DNA of 52,431 nucleotides from an uncultured Hungatella sp. (lineage in GTDB: Bacteria > Bacillota > Clostridia > Lachnospirales > Lachnospiraceae), in NCBI GenBank assembly GCA_910585645.1, contig CAJUFP010000021.1, forward strand, positions 1 to 52,431, read 5' to 3'. A model generated the notes under the pieces. It was not told where the DNA came from. It saw only the letters and a program-made list of their open reading frames with translations, and did not search any database. Shown piece by piece: positions 1 through 8,476 of the stretch; positions within the stretch are counted from its first letter, which is position 1; the number at the start of each line of letters is the position of its first letter. Position numbers and translations under genes: made by a program.

Positions 1-503
1 GCTAAAGCAGGATAGAACATATCTCTGCGTTCAACCGCCCCGTGAATAGTAACAATAAAAACTTCCCTGCGTCCTATATCAAGCAACAAACTTCCATAAC
101 AGATAATCTCGCCATTATCAGATGTAATATGATTTAACTCTGTATACCGGCGTAATAAAGCCTCAATCTGCGCCAGTAGCACTTCGATTGTAAATGGTCT
201 TTCCAGTACATTATCTGCTCCATTTCTTAATGCAGCTACTTTATTTGAATTGTTCCTGTCATTTAATAAAGCTAAGATTGGCACCGGGCTATATTTCCGT
301 ACCATAATAATTGCTTCGTCTCCGCATTGTTTCAATGAAGCAAAATCCAATATAATTAAACAGCAATCATTCAACTGTATTTTATAAATTGCTTCCTGAA
401 CACTGCAAATATAGCAGACATCTACTATTTGATTAACAAAACATTTTTCAATCTCATCAGATAGTTTCCTGTCACTGCTGATAATCAAAATATTTTTTCC
501 CAC
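1..503 (-). CDS. Response regulator-like protein, C-terminus beyond the left edge
   Basis: I translated about 167 residues from a GTG at 503, preceded by GAAAGGAGAC at good spacing; a nearby ATG hits a stop after five codons. The start GKNILIISSDRKL, the aspartate in IILDF and the ERPF near residue 100 match a CheY-like receiver. The following residues (ICYGSLLLDIGRREVFI) look like the start of an OmpR-type winged helix. The acidic pair before the receiver strand is SD rather than DD or ED, the conserved Thr/Ser is replaced in ALLND, and the KPF lysine is Arg. It may therefore be a pseudo-receiver that does not use ordinary phosphorylation (inference). The gene continues past base 1, so the full domain set is unseen. 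A terminator separates it from the lipoprotein gene upstream. Confidence 0.75.
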   Translation of the reverse strand, partial: MGKNILIISSDRKLSDEIEKCFVNQIVDVCYICSVQEAIYKIQLNDCCLIILDFASLKQCGDEAIIMVRKYSPVPILALLNDRNNSNKVAALRNGADNVLERPFTIEVLLAQIEALLRRYTELNHITSDNGEIICYGSLLLDIGRREVFIVTIHGAVERRDMFYPAL

Positions 504-580
504 ATTTACAGTCTCCTTTCAAACGTTGGATGACTTTTTACTGAATTTATTTGAATATGCTCCACACAGATTCTGTCGTG

Positions 581-626
581 TAAAACAATAAAAGCAGCCA
601 TTTCTATTTTAGAAACAGCCGCTTCC
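581..626 (-). terminator. Intrinsic terminator after the cyclophilin-like lipoprotein gene
   Basis: On the minus strand, AAGCGGCTGTTTCTA pairs with TAGAAATGGCTGCTT (a few G-U pairs) around a three-base loop. It is followed by a T-rich run (TTTATTGTTTTA). It closes the long minus-strand gene series that ends at 742. The 100 bases between the stop at 742 and this hairpin hold no convincing gene. Confidence 0.8.
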
Positions 627-741
627 TTAAACACAGAGTATCTTTATATTGGCATGAAAGAATTCCCCCGCTCATATTTTTCAATTCCCTTTGCAAGATA
701 TTTGAACCTACTTCAAGGGCGGCTACATGCTATCCACCTTT

Positions 742-1449
742 TTATTCTAAAGAGAAAATCACCGTCACATCTCCACTTCCCAGCGCATCTTCCCAGCCAG
801 TCAGATCATTAATATGCCCCAATCTCGTGTAACTCCAGGAATTGGAACCATAAAAAATAACGATCTGGTTCCCATTGTATAAGACAATATCCCCGGCTTG
901 TGTCGTGGTCTGGCTGTTGTTGGCCGGAAGGCTTGTTCCCAGAGGACCTACCTTTTCAAAGCCGGAATAGTCGCTCATCTGGATCACTACAGGACTCTCC
1001 TGCATCATTTCCACCAGAGCAGACACGGCTTCATTCTCTTCCAGTGTCGCTGAAAATACCACATCACCAACCTGCACATTCATATTTGCCACTTTATTTT
1101 CCTCCGTATTATTCTGAATATCTGTTTCTGCCACACTCGTTTCATTCCTTTCGGTTTCCTGCACTGATTCCGCTTCATTTGCAGCCTCCACTGATTCTGC
1201 CATGCTTTCAGTTTCATCAGCTGTGGGACTCTCTGACATTGTTTCATCCACAGTTTCCGTGGAATCCATAGCCACAGAGGATTCATCTGCATTCTCCGAT
1301 CCGTTCAAACTATCAGATTGTGAAGAACTCTCTATCGTGGAAGGCTCTGCCTGGCGGCTGGGTGTCTGAGCCTGTATATCGTTCTTTCCACAGGCTGCCA
1401 TACAAGACAGGATGATAGCCAGATACAAAACTGTATATAATTTTCTCAT
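742..1449 (-). CDS. Lipoprotein with C-terminal cyclophilin-like domain
   Basis: The 235-residue product starts with a lipoprotein signal (MRKLYTVLYLAIILSCMAAC, lipobox around Cys20). About 90 residues of Ser/Glu/Thr-rich linker follow, then a roughly 110-residue domain beginning NMNVQVGDVVFSATLEEN. That domain, with LPANNSQTTTQAGDIVLYNGNQ and a hydrophobic IVIFYG strand, matches the cyclophilin-like fold found in Clostridia (Cyclophil_like2 type). It should sit on the outer face of the membrane. Known members often occur beside flavodoxins and NAD(P)H-dependent reductases, as here; their ligand is uncertain. The ATG has AAAAGGAGCAGG upstream. It is the last gene of a series from LysE and MATE, 37 bp after the LysE stop, and a related lipoprotein lies at 4502-5188. 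No prolyl-isomerase activity should be assumed. Confidence 0.8.
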   Translation of the reverse strand: MRKLYTVLYLAIILSCMAACGKNDIQAQTPSRQAEPSTIESSSQSDSLNGSENADESSVAMDSTETVDETMSESPTADETESMAESVEAANEAESVQETERNETSVAETDIQNNTEENKVANMNVQVGDVVFSATLEENEAVSALVEMMQESPVVIQMSDYSGFEKVGPLGTSLPANNSQTTTQAGDIVLYNGNQIVIFYGSNSWSYTRLGHINDLTGWEDALGSGDVTVIFSLE

Positions 1450-1486
1450 CGTTTACCTGCTCCTTTTTCAACTTTTTCACATAATT

Positions 1487-2089
1487 TCATATTGGGATTG
1501 CTCTTATAAAAACAAGAATTCCAAACAAGCTCAACACTACTCCGAAAATCCGGTTCATCTTCCGGAAGCTGTCCGCCCGTTTCTTTTTTCTGGCGAGAGC
1601 AACCGCAGCAGCAAGCCCTCCCCACCAGAGGTAGGTTCCAACAAACACTCCCAAAACTACCAGCCATCCACCCGCTTTTGTGTTGCCCCCTGCAATACCA
1701 AACCAGGAAAAGGCAAACAGAAAAGTCAGGATTGCCGCCGGATTCGTAATTCCTACCGCAAAAGAGGAGAGAAACATCCGCACCTTTCCCGACACTGCCG
1801 GAACTTCCGCCATCCCTCCTTTTCGGAGCAGCAGTCGGATTCCCATAAACAAGACAATGGCTCCTCCCACCAGATGAATAGCCCCCTGGTATCGCAGAAG
1901 AAAGTCTGAAATTATGGTCAGGCCAAAAGCTCCGATTGCCGCATAGATACAGTCCGCTACGGAAGAACCCATTCCTGTGAGAAGCCCTGCCTTTATTCCA
2001 TGCTCCCATGTTCTCTGTACTGTCATGGCTCCCACAGCCCCTACCGGCACCCCGAAGATCAATCCAATCAGAATACCTTTTAAAAACAT
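1487..2089 (-). CDS. LysE/RhtB-family exporter
   Basis: About 200 residues with five or six hydrophobic segments. The opening FLKGILIGLIFGVPVGAVGA is the hallmark of LysE/RhtB amino-acid and metabolite exporters. A mid-protein VGITNPAAILTFLFAF matches the family's conserved 'NP' segment. I prefer ATG at 2089 because AGAGGTG precedes it correctly; an in-frame GTG at 2095 lies within that ribosome site. The start is a few bases after the MATE stop at 2102, so the two efflux genes are almost certainly cotranscribed. The substrate is unknown. In this context it may export a product of the nearby hydrolases and reductases (inference). Confidence 0.88.
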   Translation of the reverse strand: MFLKGILIGLIFGVPVGAVGAMTVQRTWEHGIKAGLLTGMGSSVADCIYAAIGAFGLTIISDFLLRYQGAIHLVGGAIVLFMGIRLLLRKGGMAEVPAVSGKVRMFLSSFAVGITNPAAILTFLFAFSWFGIAGGNTKAGGWLVVLGVFVGTYLWWGGLAAAVALARKKKRADSFRKMNRIFGVVLSLFGILVFIRAIPI

Positions 2090-2101
2090 ATTCACCTCTT
2101 G

Positions 2102-3478
2102 TCATTCACTGCACATTATTGTCAATGCTCCTAAACTCTTCCCTGATTCCTTTTTCCAGAGAATCATTCCCGCTGGAATCACCAACGTTTCTGCCAGCAC
2201 GAACGCCCACCAGATCAATGACAACTCACCAAACCAGGAGACAGCTGTAATCAAAAGCACTGGCATAATCACCTGTCTGCTTAAAGTAAGCAGCATACTC
2301 TGGACTCCCATTCCCAATCCCTGAAAAGCGGATGAAAATGTAAGGCATACATTAGAAAGAAGATAGCTTACCGCCATGATCCGCAGAGCCGCCACGCCTA
2401 TCGCAAGCATTTCTTCCGAAGCATCAAACAACAAAAGTACCTGTTCCGGCACGATTTCCATAATGAGAAAAAATACGCTGTAAAGCATAACGGAATACAG
2501 CATCGCCCATCGGCAGCTCTGATATATCCTTTCCGGCTTTTTTGCTCCATAATTGTACGCCACAATGGGAATCAGCCCGCTTCCCATCCCATTCACCCCG
2601 ACAGTCACAAGCCCCTGTATTTTTACGCAGGCTCCATAGACGGCAACTGCCGTGGGTGTAATGGCCATGAGAACCGAATTCACATAAATTGCCAGCACGG
2701 AAGTAATCACCTGCACAAATGTACTTGGTATCCCAACTTTCAGGATTGCCGCCATACACCCCGTATCTGCCTTTATGGTAAAACGGATTGGAATTTCCTG
2801 ATTCCATCTGCGGTTAATAAAATACCCGGCGAAGCAGCCGATCCACTGACCGATTACGGTAGCCAGTGCAGCTCCTGCCGTCCCCATAGCCGGAAGTCCA
2901 AAGTAGCCGAAAATAAGGATTGGGTCTAACACCAAATTGGTGACAGAAGCGGCAGAAAGCGTAAATAAAAACAGCGATGATTTGCCGCTTGCCATCACAA
3001 AACGGTCAAATACCCATTGTCCCATCATACCCAGGGAACCCAGCATACAGATTCGCAGGTATGGGATTCCATAATCCATAATGGTTTCGGCTCCGCCGGA
3101 CTGCCATCTGAAATATGGTTTCATTACAGTTAGTTCCAGCATGACAACCAGTACCCATGCCAGAAATGCCAATACCAGCGCGGCAGATGCCGTTTTCTTT
3201 ACTCTGTCCTGGTTCTTCTCTCCTAACGCCCTGGAGATTACCGCATTCAATCCCACAGCAATGCCAAGCCCCATGGCAGACATGATGATCTGAACCGGCG
3301 CCGCCAGTGATAATGCAGTCAATGCCTCTTCTGATATCCTGGCAACAAACACGCTATCCACAAAATTATAAAGAGAATTGATCAGCAGGGAAATCATCAG
3401 CGGTAATCCTGTTTTCAGCACTAAACCTGATATTTTCGCCGTTCCCATAGGATTCTCTGGCGGCAGCATCTCTTCCAT
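2102..3478 (-). CDS. MATE-family efflux transporter
   Basis: The 458 residues are the usual length for MATE (NorM/DinF-like) antiporters, with about twelve hydrophobic segments and two similar halves. Diagnostic stretches are LPLMISLLINSLYNFVDSVF near residue 28, the following ISEEALTALSLAAPVQ, and GMGSGLIPIVAYNYGAKKPER in the second half. MATE proteins export cationic or amphipathic compounds using Na+ or H+ gradients. The ATG at 3478 has GGAGGGATGATAC before it. DUF3737 ends 35 bp upstream and LysE starts immediately after, which suggests one export-oriented transcript. Specificity cannot be read from the sequence. Confidence 0.92.
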   Translation of the reverse strand: MEEMLPPENPMGTAKISGLVLKTGLPLMISLLINSLYNFVDSVFVARISEEALTALSLAAPVQIIMSAMGLGIAVGLNAVISRALGEKNQDRVKKTASAALVLAFLAWVLVVMLELTVMKPYFRWQSGGAETIMDYGIPYLRICMLGSLGMMGQWVFDRFVMASGKSSLFLFTLSAASVTNLVLDPILIFGYFGLPAMGTAGAALATVIGQWIGCFAGYFINRRWNQEIPIRFTIKADTGCMAAILKVGIPSTFVQVITSVLAIYVNSVLMAITPTAVAVYGACVKIQGLVTVGVNGMGSGLIPIVAYNYGAKKPERIYQSCRWAMLYSVMLYSVFFLIMEIVPEQVLLLFDASEEMLAIGVAALRIMAVSYLLSNVCLTFSSAFQGLGMGVQSMLLTLSRQVIMPVLLITAVSWFGELSLIWWAFVLAETLVIPAGMILWKKESGKSLGALTIMCSE

Positions 3479-3513
3479 GTATCATCCCTCCATTCAATAA
3501 GCCAAAGGAAGTG

Positions 3514-4398
3514 TCAGGCGGTTTTTTCAGACGGGATGGTATATGTCGTTTCTACTTCTTTTAACCCGCCGATCATTACCTCTCCTTTTGCATGTTCGTC
3601 ATCCATGATTATTTCTCCCACCTCCGGCACACAGATCCGGCCGGACAGCGGATTTTTAATACTGTCAACCTTTGTTGTAATGACTGCATCTACTTCCGAT
3701 TTCTCGAAAGCAAGGTCAGTATCCACCATTTCACAATCGACCAATTTCAGGTTCTTGCAGTAACACAGAGGCTGCGTCCCGATGATCTTACAGCGGATCA
3801 GTGTCAGGCCGTCCGAGTACCATGCCAGATATTCCCCTTTGACCACGCTGTCTTTGACGGTTATGTTTTCCCCATGCCAGAACGCATCCTTTGTATCAAA
3901 TACGCAGTTTTCAAAGGTGGCGTTTTTGATATACTGGAAGGAATATTTTCCCTTAAACTCCACGCCTCGGAATACCAGATCTTCCGACCGCATCATAAAA
4001 TACTCGCTGGCTGCCGTGGTATCTTCCATGCGGATTCCCCTGGTAGACCATCCGAACTCCGGGGAAATAATGTCGCAGTTTCGGATTACGACATCACTAC
4101 ACTCTCTGAGCGCCTTGATTCCATGCAGCTTCGTATCCGTAATCTCTACATGGTCGGAATACCAGAGAGCTGCCCTGCAAGCTTGCGTCATTTCCGAATT
4201 CTTGATGGAAAGCCCATGGTCATGCCAGAAAGGATATCGCAGATTGAAAAAGCAATGCGCCGTTTCGATATTCCTTCCCTCTTTGAAGGCACTCTCCCCG
4301 TCTGCCGGTCCGTCAAAAGAACAGTTTTGCACCAACACATTCTCGCTTCCATAAAGAGCACGCTCCATGTCAAAAGTCTGATTTTCAATTACTTTCAT
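3514..4398 (-). CDS. DUF3737 family right-handed beta-helix protein
   Basis: The product of about 294 residues has repeating short strands (ENVLVQNCSF, KNATFENCVF, DGLTLIRCKI, KNLKLVDCEM), as in a right-handed parallel beta-helix. WHDHGLSIKNSEM and ALWYSDHVEITDTKLHGIKA are typical of DUF3737. Members are common in Firmicutes and Bacteroidetes; their activity is unknown and no signal peptide is visible. I start at ATG 4398 (MKVIENQ), which has GGAGGAAATCAAG in front; the upstream in-frame GTG lies inside that ribosome site. It sits between a cyclophilin-like lipoprotein and the MATE gene with gaps of 103 and 35 bp. Confidence 0.88.
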   Translation of the reverse strand: MKVIENQTFDMERALYGSENVLVQNCSFDGPADGESAFKEGRNIETAHCFFNLRYPFWHDHGLSIKNSEMTQACRAALWYSDHVEITDTKLHGIKALRECSDVVIRNCDIISPEFGWSTRGIRMEDTTAASEYFMMRSEDLVFRGVEFKGKYSFQYIKNATFENCVFDTKDAFWHGENITVKDSVVKGEYLAWYSDGLTLIRCKIIGTQPLCYCKNLKLVDCEMVDTDLAFEKSEVDAVITTKVDSIKNPLSGRICVPEVGEIIMDDEHAKGEVMIGGLKEVETTYTIPSEKTA

Positions 4399-4501
4399 CT
4401 TGATTTCCTCCACTTCGATTTCATATATTTTTTAGGTTTCATTTCGTTATTGATATTTCTTCAAGCAACGGGCAGTACAGGATTGTCAAAACATTCCTGT
4501 T

Positions 4502-5188
4502 TTACGGCTGTGATATCTGGATGATCTTATTTCCCCATCCCTCCAGCACAGGGTTTTCCTCAACAGCAGTCACAAACGCCTCTGTGGCATCAAATGTCCC
4601 GATCTTGGTGTATTCTGCTGAAATCTCCGCATCGTGGTAAAACAGGACGATACGGTTTGGATCAGAGTAAAACACATCACCTGCTTTTGCTTCTGTCACG
4701 GTCTCCGGATTGTCGGATGGAATATCATATCTGCTGGGAATGTCGTAATACTGCAGTACACTGTAATCCACATCGTCATCCCTCTCATAGATGGGGAGCC
4801 GCCAGTCAGAAGTACCCACATACCTGGCAATGGCTACCGCTGTCTCATTATCCAGAAGGGTCATCATAAACGCTTCCCCGCTGTCCCCAAACCGGACTTC
4901 CAGCTGTGCGCTTCCGGTTTCTGCTGTCTGATCCCCGCCACCCTGGTTTTCCGTACCGGATGTTCCCTCTGTATCGGCAGCATTATCTGCTGTTCCTTCT
5001 GTTCCGGCGGTGTCTTCCAGCCTTTGCGTTTCTGTCGCACCGGCTCCGCCTGCATCGGCAATGGTATCCTTACCATCTTCCGCAGCACTCTGGCCGCATC
5101 CTACCAGAATCACTGCAGAAAGCGCTGCAACCGCCATCATTTTCATTCCTTTTTTTACCTTGTTTGTTTTGTAATTGTTTCTTTTCAT
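4502..5188 (-). CDS. Second lipoprotein with cyclophilin-like domain
   Basis: A 228-residue product with a lysine-rich N-terminus, hydrophobic core and lipobox (AVILVGC, Cys about 31). A Thr/Glu/Gly-rich linker runs to about residue 95 and is followed by a cyclophilin-like domain (AQLEVRFGDSGEAFMMTLLDNETAV). TEAKAGDVFYSDPNRIVLFYHDAEISAEYTKIG aligns by eye with AGDIVLYNGNQIVIFYG...YTRLGHI of the lipoprotein at 742-1449, so they are paralogues. This copy has a longer insert containing WRLPIYERDDDVDYS. The start at 5188 has AAGGATGAAGAGAAA; an internal ATG at MKMMAV also has a ribosome site and would be an alternative. It lies 104 bp downstream of the ABC permease gene. Confidence 0.8.
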   Translation of the reverse strand: MKRNNYKTNKVKKGMKMMAVAALSAVILVGCGQSAAEDGKDTIADAGGAGATETQRLEDTAGTEGTADNAADTEGTSGTENQGGGDQTAETGSAQLEVRFGDSGEAFMMTLLDNETAVAIARYVGTSDWRLPIYERDDDVDYSVLQYYDIPSRYDIPSDNPETVTEAKAGDVFYSDPNRIVLFYHDAEISAEYTKIGTFDATEAFVTAVEENPVLEGWGNKIIQISQP

Positions 5189-5292
5189 TTTCTCTTCATC
5201 CTTTCCATATTTTATTGCAGTGCCATATCACATGCCGTCTTTTTTCACGCTCTATTCTGCCGTCAGCACATTCATATCCTCCTTTCCTCTGT

Positions 5293-7677
5293 TTAGGCCG
5301 TATGGCCATACAGGTATCCTTTAGGGTTTCTGATCCTGCCTGCCAAAAGCCAGGCAAACCAAAGAAACAGAAAAGTAACAGCCAGCCCCGGAAAAAGAAT
5401 GCTTCCGGGTGTATTCCCTGATGCAAAATTGCTGATTCCGGCAAGCCGCATAACAGATGAAACGATCACATCCGTAAAGCAGACTGCCGCCAGCGTCCCA
5501 ATCACTGCCCCAACTGCCGACACAAGCCCAAACCGTAACGCAAAGGATAAGCGGAGCATCTGCACAGAGCAGCCTATGGATTTATAAATCCCGATATCCT
5601 TCTGTTCTGTATCCAGAATCCTTGCCCCTGCCATTCCCATGACAATGCAGACAAATACCGCGCTTACCCCATACAGAAAGATTATCAATACATGCATGGC
5701 AGAAATAATCCCGAAAAGCCCCGGCCAGGAGTTCTCATGGACATGCACATCTCCTCCGTAGGTCTGTTCCAGTTCCTCCGTGAGCGCCTGTTTCCGGGAA
5801 GTGTCGCTTAAAAAATAGTGATAGCACCATAAGCGGCTGTCATCCTCTCCGATAGAGAGATACCCTTCTCTGTTCATCCCTAAGTTTGCCCCCATATCAT
5901 TGGCACAGTGGTAAATGCCTGAAACTCTGAACTCTCTGCTGTCCTTATTTCCCCGGATTGTCACCAGATCCCCTACCTCTGCTCCCAGATCTGCCGCCAG
6001 AACCTCTGTCAGCACCACTTCGTCCTCTCCTATACAGGTCTGTCCTGCACTGATATGAAACCGCTCCGGCTCCGTGATCACATTGGCAGTATAATTTGTC
6101 CCGTTTACTGACACGCTGGGCATGGCCAGCATGTAGCTGTCTGTGATATCCGTGTAGGAAAGCACCATCTGCTCCATCTCCTGCGCCGGGAGCTTTCCCA
6201 GAACCTGCACACCCAGGTCAAGATCTGCCGGGTTAAAGGCATCCATCATCCCCTTCCCGTCTGTTCCCAGCCACCCGTTTATCCTGCCTGCCAGAGAAGC
6301 GAAGAACACCAGCATGGCCGCCACCAGACAAGCACTGATATAACGTTTGCTCCCCGTCAAAACCTGGCGCAGTGCCAGATGGAAGGTAAGCCCCTTTGCC
6401 CGGATAACCGGAATCCTGGGGTTGTATCCCATGTGTTTTCCCCGGTTGTCCTGCTCCCCGTTTTCCCTGCGGATAGCCGCCATAGGTGAGATCCTGCGAA
6501 GTCTCCCAAGACGCAGGAAACAAAATCCTGCGGATAGTAACAGGAGTACAGCCAGAACCCCCATACAGGGCAGAATCGGAAAACGGATGGGAAGCAGCAC
6601 CCCTGTGGTAGTGACCATCATCCGGCTGATCTGTCCTGATACCGGAATCGCAAGGAGCATTCCCAGCACCACACCGCTTCCCACGGCTGTCATATACTGC
6701 ATCATTACCTGCCCTGTCAGTTGTTTCCCGGTAAATCCAATGGTTTTCAGGATGCCGTAATTTTTCCATTCCTGCTCCACCAGTCCGGAAATGCTATGTC
6801 CCATCACCGCCAGCGCTGCTCCCAACAATACCACTGCGAAAGCCGCAAAAAGCGCACTGAAGGCGTTCTGGAGAATCATCATAAAGCCTGCGATTGTTTC
6901 TGCACTGTGGATAAATTCCGTATACATGGAAAGCGGCGTATTGGTGGTCAATATCCTGTTCATCTCTGAAACGGTAATCCCCTCCGCCGTTTCCATGTGA
7001 ATCATGCTTCCATCCCTGGCCAACGCATCCATACCGCTTTCTTCTATGACAGAGAGAATCTCTTCATAGGTTTTTTCCGAAATCAGGAATCCCTTCATCC
7101 CAATCATGGAACTGCCCATAAAAGGATCTTCATAATATCCCGCCACGGTAAGGCTGATTTCCCGCCCGCCCCTGGCTATGGGAAAGGTGATGGTATCCCC
7201 AGGCTTCAGATCCATCATGGATTTCATGGAAGGGGAAACATACACTTCCCGCTCCCCGATTTCTGCCGGAGTTTCCGCATATCCGGAAAGGCTGTTTTCA
7301 AAGAAACGATATCTGCTCCGGTTGGAAATTCCGTTCTCCGAAGATACCCACGGAATCATCTGTCCCTCACTGTCGGATTCCACACCGTTTGCCTCATATT
7401 CCGAAAAAATCAGCCTCTGAACTTCCACAGCCTCTACCCCTTCCTGTTCCCGGATGCTTTCCAGCAGGAATTCCATATCCGGCACATCAGCTGTCCATGC
7501 GGTAAGGTCTCCGAACCCCGCCCTCTCCATCTCTTCCCGAATGTAGCTGTTCCCTGCAAAAGCAATCATCAGCACCGCTGTCAGGGAAAGCGCCGTCAGA
7601 AACATAAGGATTGCGATTCCAAAAAGACTTCCCTTATGCTTTTTCATTCCTGCCCGGATGATCATCTGATTTTCCAA
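5293..7677 (-). CDS. ABC transporter permease, FtsX/MacB type
   Basis: The 794-residue protein has the double-FtsX layout. There is an N-terminal membrane segment (SLFGIAILMFLTALSLTAVL) and a large extracytoplasmic domain, then three membrane helices around residues 265-390 (ALFAAFAVVLLGAALAVMGH). A second copy follows: one helix near 440 (ISACLVAAMLVFFASLAG), another extracytoplasmic loop, and three C-terminal helices. LVEQEWKNYGILKTIGFT and EQKDIGIYKSIGCS are the duplicated cytoplasmic coupling motifs. Such permeases export lipids or peptides or act as peptide sensors, not importers. The start is TTG at 7677 with GGGAGGCGAAAATA. Its ATPase partner ends 15 bp upstream. The substrate is unknown. 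Confidence 0.9.
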   Translation of the reverse strand: MENQMIIRAGMKKHKGSLFGIAILMFLTALSLTAVLMIAFAGNSYIREEMERAGFGDLTAWTADVPDMEFLLESIREQEGVEAVEVQRLIFSEYEANGVESDSEGQMIPWVSSENGISNRSRYRFFENSLSGYAETPAEIGEREVYVSPSMKSMMDLKPGDTITFPIARGGREISLTVAGYYEDPFMGSSMIGMKGFLISEKTYEEILSVIEESGMDALARDGSMIHMETAEGITVSEMNRILTTNTPLSMYTEFIHSAETIAGFMMILQNAFSALFAAFAVVLLGAALAVMGHSISGLVEQEWKNYGILKTIGFTGKQLTGQVMMQYMTAVGSGVVLGMLLAIPVSGQISRMMVTTTGVLLPIRFPILPCMGVLAVLLLLSAGFCFLRLGRLRRISPMAAIRRENGEQDNRGKHMGYNPRIPVIRAKGLTFHLALRQVLTGSKRYISACLVAAMLVFFASLAGRINGWLGTDGKGMMDAFNPADLDLGVQVLGKLPAQEMEQMVLSYTDITDSYMLAMPSVSVNGTNYTANVITEPERFHISAGQTCIGEDEVVLTEVLAADLGAEVGDLVTIRGNKDSREFRVSGIYHCANDMGANLGMNREGYLSIGEDDSRLWCYHYFLSDTSRKQALTEELEQTYGGDVHVHENSWPGLFGIISAMHVLIIFLYGVSAVFVCIVMGMAGARILDTEQKDIGIYKSIGCSVQMLRLSFALRFGLVSAVGAVIGTLAAVCFTDVIVSSVMRLAGISNFASGNTPGSILFPGLAVTFLFLWFAWLLAGRIRNPKGYLYGHTA

Positions 7678-7692
7678 TATTTTCGCCTCCCT

Positions 7693-8463
7693 TTACCAAC
7701 GTAATCCGGAAAGCCACTGGCTTACGTCTCTTTCCCTCTGCTTTTCTTCCATTTCGTTATAAGGCTCTAAAGCCAGTTCATCACATATCTTTCCATCCTC
7801 CAGATAAAGAATCCTGTTTCCTCTGACGGCTGCCCGCAGGTCATGGGTCACCATCAGGATGCTCTGGCCCTTCTGGTTCAAATCAGTCAGAAGGCCGAGG
7901 ACTTCACGGGTATTTGCCTGATTCAACGCCCCTGTCGGCTCATCGGCAAACAGCAGGCCGGGCTTTCCAATCATGGCTCTGGCGATGGCTGCCCTTTGTG
8001 CCTCGCCCCCGGATACCTGGGAAGGCAGTCTGTTTTTCGCTTCCTCCACATCCATCTGCCGCAGAAGATTTTCCGCCCTCTCCCTTACCTTTTCGGCGCT
8101 GTCCTTTTTGCTCACATATCCTGCCACCAGCACGTTTTCCAAAAGTGTCAGGTTGCTCACCAGATGGGTCTGTTGGAATACAAACCCGAACTCCTCCGCC
8201 CTTAGCCTGCCCATTTGGTTTTCCGAAAAGCTGCTGATTTCCTTATCCCGGTAAAACACACGGCCTCCGCTTATATGGTCCATGCCTCCGAGCATATACA
8301 AAAGCGTAGATTTCCCGGCTCCCGAAGGCCCCATAATGACGGTAAAGTCTTTTTCAAATATTTTGATGTCAAGTCCGTCAAGAACTTTTGTTTCTGTTTT
8401 TCCCTGATGGAAAACCCTGGTGATTTTTTCTCCCTGTAATATCACATTTTTCACACTGCTCAT
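7693..8463 (-). CDS. ABC transporter ATP-binding protein (LolD/MacB-like)
   Basis: A 256-residue nucleotide-binding subunit. Walker A is GPSGAGKS at 45-52, the Q-loop is FVFQQTHLVSNLTLLENV, the signature is VSGGEAQR, Walker B is LLFADEPTGALN and the H-loop is MVTHD. The TGALN after Walker B is characteristic of the LolD/MacB/FtsE group, which pairs with FtsX-type permeases such as the adjacent gene. The C-terminal tail (QRERDVSQWLSGLRW) extends beyond the usual domain. The ATG at 8463 follows AAAAGGAAAGG. It lies 13 bp after the PaaK-like gene and 15 bp before the permease, so it is clearly operonic. Confidence 0.93.
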   Translation of the reverse strand: MSSVKNVILQGEKITRVFHQGKTETKVLDGLDIKIFEKDFTVIMGPSGAGKSTLLYMLGGMDHISGGRVFYRDKEISSFSENQMGRLRAEEFGFVFQQTHLVSNLTLLENVLVAGYVSKKDSAEKVRERAENLLRQMDVEEAKNRLPSQVSGGEAQRAAIARAMIGKPGLLFADEPTGALNQANTREVLGLLTDLNQKGQSILMVTHDLRAAVRGNRILYLEDGKICDELALEPYNEMEEKQRERDVSQWLSGLRW

Positions 8464-8476
8464 GCCACCTTTCCTT

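Noticed and set aside
628..741. Open stretch before the terminator, reading about 40 codons without a start
   Set aside because: No ribosome site or recognised family; could be a gene remnant but not supportable.
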